Source of the DNA: Gymnorhina tibicen
Lineage: Eukaryota > Chordata > Aves > Passeriformes > Artamidae
Direction: 5' to 3'
Length of the DNA: 64,000 nt
Assembly (NCBI GenBank): GCA_013399875.1
Contig: VXAZ01008121.1
Coordinates: 186,001 to 250,000 of the forward strand
A program made the translations under genes and the position numbers. Below the pieces are notes generated by a model, which made no database searches, was not told the DNA's origin, and saw nothing but the letters and a program-made list of their open reading frames with translations. Position 1 is the first letter of the stretch, and every line of letters begins with the position of its first letter. This document shows positions 61,276 through 64,000 of this stretch, in pieces.

Positions 61276-61423
61276 TTGTTGGTTGGTTGGTTAGTTGATT
61301 TTTTTGGGGTTTTTTTTTTAGATTTTTTTTGGGGTGGTTTTTTGGGGGTGGTGGTTTTTTGTTTGTTTGGTTTGGGTTTTTGTTGTTTGTTGTTGTTTTT
61401 TGTTGTTGTTGTTGGGGTTTGTT
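61215..61423. repeat. 209-base G/T-only tract with 35-T run
   Basis: There is no C and only four As (61293, 61298, 61320, 61322). It includes 35 consecutive Ts (61240-61274) and several G4-G5 runs spaced by T-runs, then TTG/TTTG repeats. Frames on both strands through it (61225-61518, 61112-61543) are low-complexity artefacts. Confidence 0.97.
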
Positions 61424-63589
61424 ATGAATTTGTGTGCTATGAGAAAAAACATCTTCTGAAAACAGGTCAGAACTGCCAGGACTTCCTTCCTTCAAAGGGG
61501 TGTTTGAAGCATTCATAGATATTTCACAAGATACTTTACTCATGAAAACGTATCAGAGATTTCTGGATTTCCTAATCCAATATCATGTTTGCAGAGATTG
61601 TAGTGCAAAAAATAACATGAAGAGTACAAGCAGTATTTTGCTCTTGAAATTTGAAGACAGCTTTGTATATCTTACTAAGCTGCAATATCCAGCTTTTAGT
61701 TTTACGGCCTCATGTATCTTTAGATATGGACAGCAAATACGATTCTCTCCTTTGCTTTGGTAGTTGTGGGGTTTCATTTTTGCGCCATATATTTAGTCCA
61801 GTTTATTGTCATCCTATATTTAATGTCTATACAGGGCAAAATACTTATTTTGCAGAGGAGAAATATGATAAGCTGTAGTAAATCCAGAGCTTTACTTCTG
61901 TCTGTGTCGCAGAAATGCTTGTAAAATAATGTCTCTGAGGAGCTCATAATCTGAGTTTTGGCTGTGGTGGCGACTTCTATTGTGTAGGACATTCTGTCTG
62001 CCGCAGCTACTGGCTGCAGATAAACCCCCAGATGTGAAATTTGATCTTTCCAGCACGAGCCACCAGCAGGAGACCTAAATCATTATGATTACATTTATAG
62101 CATTTCAGTTCACTTAAAGTATATTCAGGGTGAAAATGCACAAAGCATGTACTGATTCATAATTCCTCTGCATGAACTTATTTGAAATGATGACATTTAT
62201 CTGTTGTTCTGAACTAGATTTTATTGAAGAAGATTTCCATTGATCAATGTATTTTGAAAAGAAATACAAAAGAAATACTTTCCTTCATTTCCAATTTACA
62301 TTGACCTAAGATGACATTGTTTCTTTGTTCGTGAGAGCTGTGTGGTGCATTTTCGTGTGTGTTGATAAAAAGGTGTGGGACACCTAACTTAGGGACAAAG
62401 AAAACGCCTTCTTTTTTACTCACTAGCAGTAGAAAATATCCTCAGCTTAAAGATCCAAAACATTTTATATCAGCAATACTTTGAGGTGAATTTCCTGGTT
62501 ATCTCCACTTCTCTTCCATCAGAATTGCAGAGTGGGGTGCAATCTTAAAGCATAGAAACTGTTTGGGTTTTTATTTTTATGAAACATAACTAGATGTGTC
62601 CTGTGATCACACCTAATATGTTACTGTATCTAATGCCTGCTAAAAAGCTTGAGTTGGTCTGAAATGGAACCTCCAGAACATGTGTGATGTGGATGTCAGG
62701 TCCTCAACCTGAACCCTTCCAACTCTACATATTTGCATCAATTGTACTGTGCTGTTTACTGATGTAGATGAAGACTGTATTGACTAAAGGGGGAATTACT
62801 CTAGTTTGGCTTGGAAACATTTGCTATTGAGGTTTCCATTATGAATACTAATCATCCAGTGCTTAAAATAAATAGCAGTTACACAAATGGACTTTACAGA
62901 AAATTATTTGCAGCACTTTTAGTGGAAGTGTCTATAAAAATATTTAGTCAAGAATACCCCTTTAAATAAGCAGCTAAGAGGCAGAAATATACTTTATACT
63001 GTTGCATATTTAATGATTTCTGCAATATCATAGGTTCATTAAAAATACTGGTCCATTTTTGGGTAGATAGATTCTTCTTGAGATTCAAGATGTGCGGCAA
63101 ACTGTTAGGGCTCATGTTTACCTCCATGGTGCTGAATGAAGTGAATGCTTCAGCAGTTTTTGGAATAGTTTATTGAAGAGTTGGTTATATACTGCAAGCC
63201 CAGAGCCACAAAGAGACATAAATATTGAAACACTGAGTTAGCTGTCCTGACAGTCTGCACAGAGCATGGGAGGGGGAAAAAATCTGTGGTTAACATTCTG
63301 AGGAAGCTAAAACTCAAGCCAACATTTTGTAAACAAATGTGCAAAACCACAAGGTATTTCTCAGGACAGGAGCTGGTGCAGAATTCTAAGTTTCTCTGGG
63401 GTATATGCATCTGTTTTCATATGGGAGTTGCATCTTTCTACTGCAGAGAACTATCTAGAACAGTAGAAAAGGCAAAATCAACTGACTGGAGTCCTTTTGC
63501 TTTCTCTCTTAAGTGAGAAAAATAATGTAATTGTCTTACCATTATCACAGAAGTTTAAGTACTCCTTAAGCTGTAGAAAACTGAGTCAA

Positions 63590-64000
63590 TTAGAGGAAGA
63601 GCATTGCCAGCAGGTTGAGGGAGGTGATCCTGCCCCTCTTCTCAGCCCTGGTGAGGTGCATCTGGAGAGCTGGGCTCCGCAGGACAATAGAGAGATGGAG
63701 CTCCTGAAGAGGGTCCAGCAGAGGGTGACAAAGATGATGAAGGGACTGAAGCATCTCTGTTATGAGGAAAGGCTGAGGGAGCTGGACCCGTTCAGCTTCG
63801 AGAAGAAATAGCTGAGAGGGGACCTCATCAATGTCCATCAGTGTCTGAGGGGAGGTGTCAAGAGGATGGACCAGGCTCTGCTTCCTTGTACCCAGCAACA
63901 GGACAAGAGGCAGAAACTGATGCACAGGAAGTTCCACCTAAACATGAGGAAGAAATTCCTTACTGTGCAGGTGACCACGAACTGGAACAGATTGCCCAGA
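63590..64000 (+). mobile_element. CR1 LINE fragment, plus orientation, continues past the window
   Basis: The frame at 63497-63811 contains REMELLKRVQQRVTKMMKGL and LCYEERLRELDPFSFEKK, the C-terminal block of CR1 ORF2, then a stop. It is followed by 'GCTGAGAGGGGACCTCATCA', 'CATGAGGAAGAAATTCCTTA' and 'GAACTGGAACAGATTGCCCA'. The 3' tail should lie just beyond 64000. It looks the least diverged of the copies seen here. Confidence 0.95.

Larger units (their letters stand above)
59901..64000 (+). other. VSNL1: VSNL1 intron 2 (start; continues past the window)
   Basis: The intron opens with a consensus GTAAGT donor at 59901. The coding frame meets a TAA at 59931-59933 if it reads through. It holds a G/T-only low-complexity tract (61215-61423) and a CR1 copy at its right end. 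No EF-hand coding exon was seen before 64000. Confidence 0.85.

Noticed and set aside
61112..61543. 143-codon frame rich in Lys, Asn and Gln
   Set aside because: It is the translation of the G/T-only low-complexity tract read on the minus strand.
1..64000. CRISPR arrays, prophage, insertion sequences, operons, tRNA or rRNA genes, endogenous retrovirus
   Set aside because: None was seen. The repeats are CR1 LINEs or simple repeats, and no LTR pair or retroviral gene motif was recognised.

Overview
The window looks like avian nuclear DNA. It is AT-rich, non-coding for more than 99% of its length, and scattered with short 5'-truncated CR1 retroposons, many ending in the family's ATTCTATG-type tail. 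It has no bacterial gene structure: no operons, ribosome binding sites, or long ORFs with recognisable bacterial domains. One protein-coding gene can be supported, the neuronal calcium sensor VSNL1 (visinin-like 1, VILIP-1) on the + strand. I found no undescribed gene system. The most useful unusual observation is a local scaffold error in the presumed VSNL1 promoter.

Layout. 1-19.4 kb: 5' flank with no supportable gene, holding CR1 remnants (about 0.5, 1.7, 3.9, 4.7, 10.0, 11.1 and 18.4 kb), small tandem duplications and a pyrimidine tract. 19.44-19.76 kb: a CR1 3' end abutting the next block. 19.76-22.44 kb: a strong GC/CpG-rich island, the presumed VSNL1 promoter and non-coding first exon. 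It contains single-N joins at 20009, 20570 and 20832 and a 281-base gap at 21889-22169. 22.4-59.73 kb: presumed VSNL1 intron 1 (about 37 kb), AT-rich, with further CR1 copies on both strands, an 84-bp tandem duplication and microsatellites. 59734-59900: the start-codon exon, encoding residues 1-54 in phase 0. 59.9-64 kb: the start of the next intron, with a 209-base G/T-only tract and a CR1 copy running off the window end.

How the parts fit: transcription presumably starts in the CpG island, the non-coding first exon is spliced across about 37 kb to the exon at 59734, and the remaining EF-hand exons lie beyond the window. The exact transcription start and exon 1 donor cannot be fixed from sequence alone. 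Almost all open reading frames in the window are chance frames in AT-rich DNA, GC-rich island frames, or shadows of decayed CR1 reverse transcriptase.
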